DNA of 7,680 nt from Halieaceae bacterium. Its GTDB lineage: Bacteria; Pseudomonadota; Gammaproteobacteria; Pseudomonadales; Halieaceae. Shown one piece after another: positions 6,331-7,680 of this stretch. The notes beneath the pieces were generated by a model, which saw nothing but the letters and a program-made list of their open reading frames with translations, searched no databases and was not told the DNA's origin. The first letter of the stretch is position 1; each line of letters opens with the position of its first letter. The stretch spans positions 1 through 7,680 of the forward strand of contig DPGN01000013.1 in NCBI GenBank assembly GCA_003523185.1, in the 5' to 3' direction. The position numbers and the translations under genes were made by a program.

Positions 6331-6341
6331 ATGGTCTGCGC

Positions 6342-6779
6342 ATGGCTGACATTTTGGTGTTACACGGCCCCAACCTGAACCTTTTGGGTACTCGCGAGCC
6401 TGATGTCTACGGCACCGAGGACTTAGCCTCGATTAATGCACGCCTGGCAGAGGCGGCCGCGGCGTCGGGGCGATCGCTCGACAGCTTTCAGAGCAACTCG
6501 GAAGCTGATCTGATTGAAAAGGTACATGCGGCGCGAACCGAGCAGACACGGGCCATCATCATTAACCCCGCTGGTCTTACGCACACCAGCGTCTCACTGC
6601 GTGATGCCATTGCAGGCGTGGCCATTCCGTTCGTTGAGGTTCATTTGTCCAACGTCTATGCGCGTGAGCCCTTCAGACACCACAGCTTCTTTTCAGATTT
6701 GGCCGTAGGCGTCATCTCTGGTTTTGGAAGTGCAGGTTATGACTACGCACTGCAGTTTTTATTGAACCGAAATCACTGA
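6342..6779 (+). CDS. aroQ: 3-dehydroquinate dehydratase, type II
   Basis: Dehydrates 3-dehydroquinate to 3-dehydroshikimate in the shikimate pathway towards chorismate; type II enzymes are small cytoplasmic dodecamers. It has 145 residues from the ATG at 6342, beginning MADILVLHGPNLNLLGTREP as in the family (about 145-150). Catalytic and binding residues are all present: R18 and Y23 (active-site lid), N75 in INPAG, H101 in EVHLSN and R112. An in-frame TTG at 6327 would add five residues and is less likely. There is no clear ribosome site because the terminator U-tract occupies that region; coupling to the small upstream ORF is possible. aroQ-accB-accC is a common gammaproteobacterial gene order. 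Confidence 0.96.
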   Translation: MADILVLHGPNLNLLGTREPDVYGTEDLASINARLAEAAAASGRSLDSFQSNSEADLIEKVHAARTEQTRAIIINPAGLTHTSVSLRDAIAGVAIPFVEVHLSNVYAREPFRHHSFFSDLAVGVISGFGSAGYDYALQFLLNRNH

Positions 6780-6814
6780 AATGAGTAATAACAAGAGATT
6801 GTAGAGGTGACCCT

Positions 6815-7267
6815 ATGGATATTCGTAAAGTAAAAAAATTAATCGAGCTTCTGGAAGCGTCCAGCGTTGACGAAATTGAGATCAAGGAAGGTGAGGAGTC
6901 GGTCCGAATTAGCCGAAATACGGCTGCCCCGATCACAATGGCAGCGCCTGTCGCGGCACCTGCCATGCCCGCGCCCGTACCTGCCGCACTAGCACCGGCG
7001 CCTGCGGCTCCCGAAGCGGCTGCCCCGAGCGCAGCCAACGCTGTGAAATCGCCAATGGTGGGTACGTTCTATCGCTCGCCAAGTCCTGATGCAGCACCGT
7101 TCGTTGAGGTTGGGCAAAGCGTCCGTGCCGGAGACGTTTTGTGCATTGTAGAAGCCATGAAGATGATGAATCAGATCGAAGCGGATCGTGCGGGAACCGT
7201 CACCGCTGTCCATGCTGAAAACGGTGAGCCCGTAGAATTCGATCAGCCACTCATTACCGTTGAATAG
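6815..7267 (+). CDS. accB: Biotin carboxyl carrier protein of acetyl-CoA carboxylase
   Basis: Carries the covalently bound biotin that shuttles CO2 from biotin carboxylase to the carboxyltransferase in the first committed step of fatty acid synthesis. It has 150 residues (E. coli 156). A conserved N-terminus (MDIRKVKKLIELLEAS) is followed by an Ala/Pro-rich linker (about 37-75) and the biotinyl domain with the EAMKMMN motif; K116 is the biotinylated lysine. A strong GAGGTGA ribosome site lies just upstream, supporting the ATG at 6815. It starts 35 bp after aroQ and ends with TAG 30 bp before accC, in frame with it. Together with accC it forms half of the carboxylase; accA and accD are not in the window. 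Confidence 0.97.
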   Translation: MDIRKVKKLIELLEASSVDEIEIKEGEESVRISRNTAAPITMAAPVAAPAMPAPVPAALAPAPAAPEAAAPSAANAVKSPMVGTFYRSPSPDAAPFVEVGQSVRAGDVLCIVEAMKMMNQIEADRAGTVTAVHAENGEPVEFDQPLITVE

Positions 7268-7297
7268 ACGCTCGCATCTCGTTTAAGGATTAACGCT

Positions 7298-7680
7298 ATG
7301 TTGGAAAAGGTACTCATTGCGAACCGCGGTGAGATCGCGTTGCGAATCTTGCGAGCCTGTCGTGAGCTGGATATTCCCACGGTTGCGGTGCACTCAACTG
7401 CCGACAGCAGTTTGAAGCACGTGCGACTCGCCGATGAGGCGGTCTGCATTGGACCCGCTCCGTCGACACAAAGCTACTTGCAAGCGCACGCGATTCTCAG
7501 CGCCGCAGAGGTTACCGGAGCTGATGGTATTCACCCGGGCTATGGCTTCTTATCCGAGAATGCTGATTTTGCTGAGCAAGTGGAGCGTAGCGGATTCAAA
7601 TTTATCGGTCCGCGGTCAGAGACCATTCGTCTGATGGGTGACAAGGTGTCGGCCAAGCATCAGATGCGTAAGTCCGGTGT
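7298..7680 (+). CDS. accC: Biotin carboxylase subunit of acetyl-CoA carboxylase (5' part)
   Basis: ATP-dependent carboxylation of the biotin on AccB with bicarbonate. Only the first 127 codons are present (the family has about 450); the frame stays open through the right edge. The N-terminal domain shows IANRGEIALRILRAC (7-21), CIGPAPS (50-56), GIHPGYGFLSEN (77-88) and RLMGDKVSAK (111-120), the last containing the conserved nucleotide-binding Lys at 116. These match E. coli AccC almost residue for residue. An AAGGA ribosome site eight bases before the ATG supports the start. It is surely cotranscribed with accB. Confidence 0.97.
   Translation, partial: MLEKVLIANRGEIALRILRACRELDIPTVAVHSTADSSLKHVRLADEAVCIGPAPSTQSYLQAHAILSAAEVTGADGIHPGYGFLSENADFAEQVERSGFKFIGPRSETIRLMGDKVSAKHQMRKSG

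Noticed and set aside
89..7267. Reassignment of TAG as a sense codon in this organism
   Set aside because: Only one internal amber is seen, while accB uses TAG at its normal family end. One recent nonsense change or a sequencing error explains the crp case more simply.

Overview
The window looks like the chromosome of a gammaproteobacterium of moderate G+C (roughly 50-55% by eye), probably a marine lineage. A Halieaceae/OM60-NOR5-like origin is a guess from protein style and gene content; no 16S or other marker is present. Every protein gene except one short ORF belongs to a recognisable core gammaproteobacterial family. I see no mobile element, tRNA, rRNA or CRISPR array.

Layout. At the left edge a CRP/Vfr-family cAMP receptor gene (minus strand, 89-667) ends at an in-frame amber codon. 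The missing C-terminal wing is still encoded, in frame, just beyond it (2-88). Divergent from it is an OsmC/YhfA-family gene (783-1202), the same crp/yhfA pairing as in E. coli. The 115-bp gap between them holds a near-consensus CRP operator (682-697) and a perfect GC-rich palindrome (716-730). Next comes a compact minus-strand run, transcribed in the order dusB - fis - purH - purD - coq7 (6097 down to 1252), with 4 bp of overlap or short gaps throughout. It combines tRNA dihydrouridine synthesis, a nucleoid-associated protein, two enzymes of de novo purine synthesis and the ubiquinone-pathway hydroxylase Coq7.

From a 244-bp divergent intergenic region (6098-6341), the plus strand carries aroQ - accB - accC (accC is cut by the right edge). 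These encode type II 3-dehydroquinase and the biotin carrier and biotin carboxylase of acetyl-CoA carboxylase. The intergenic region contains a plausible promoter for dusB-fis on the minus strand. It also contains an unrecognised 42-codon ORF on the plus strand and a well-formed intrinsic-terminator hairpin whose U-tract ends 13 bp before the aroQ ATG, which suggests attenuation or an upstream short transcript.

The strongest anomaly is the broken crp gene, whose conserved tail and conserved operator both survive. The second is the terminator/small-ORF structure in the aroQ-accBC leader. I found no clearly new multi-gene system; the rest is ordinary housekeeping sequence.
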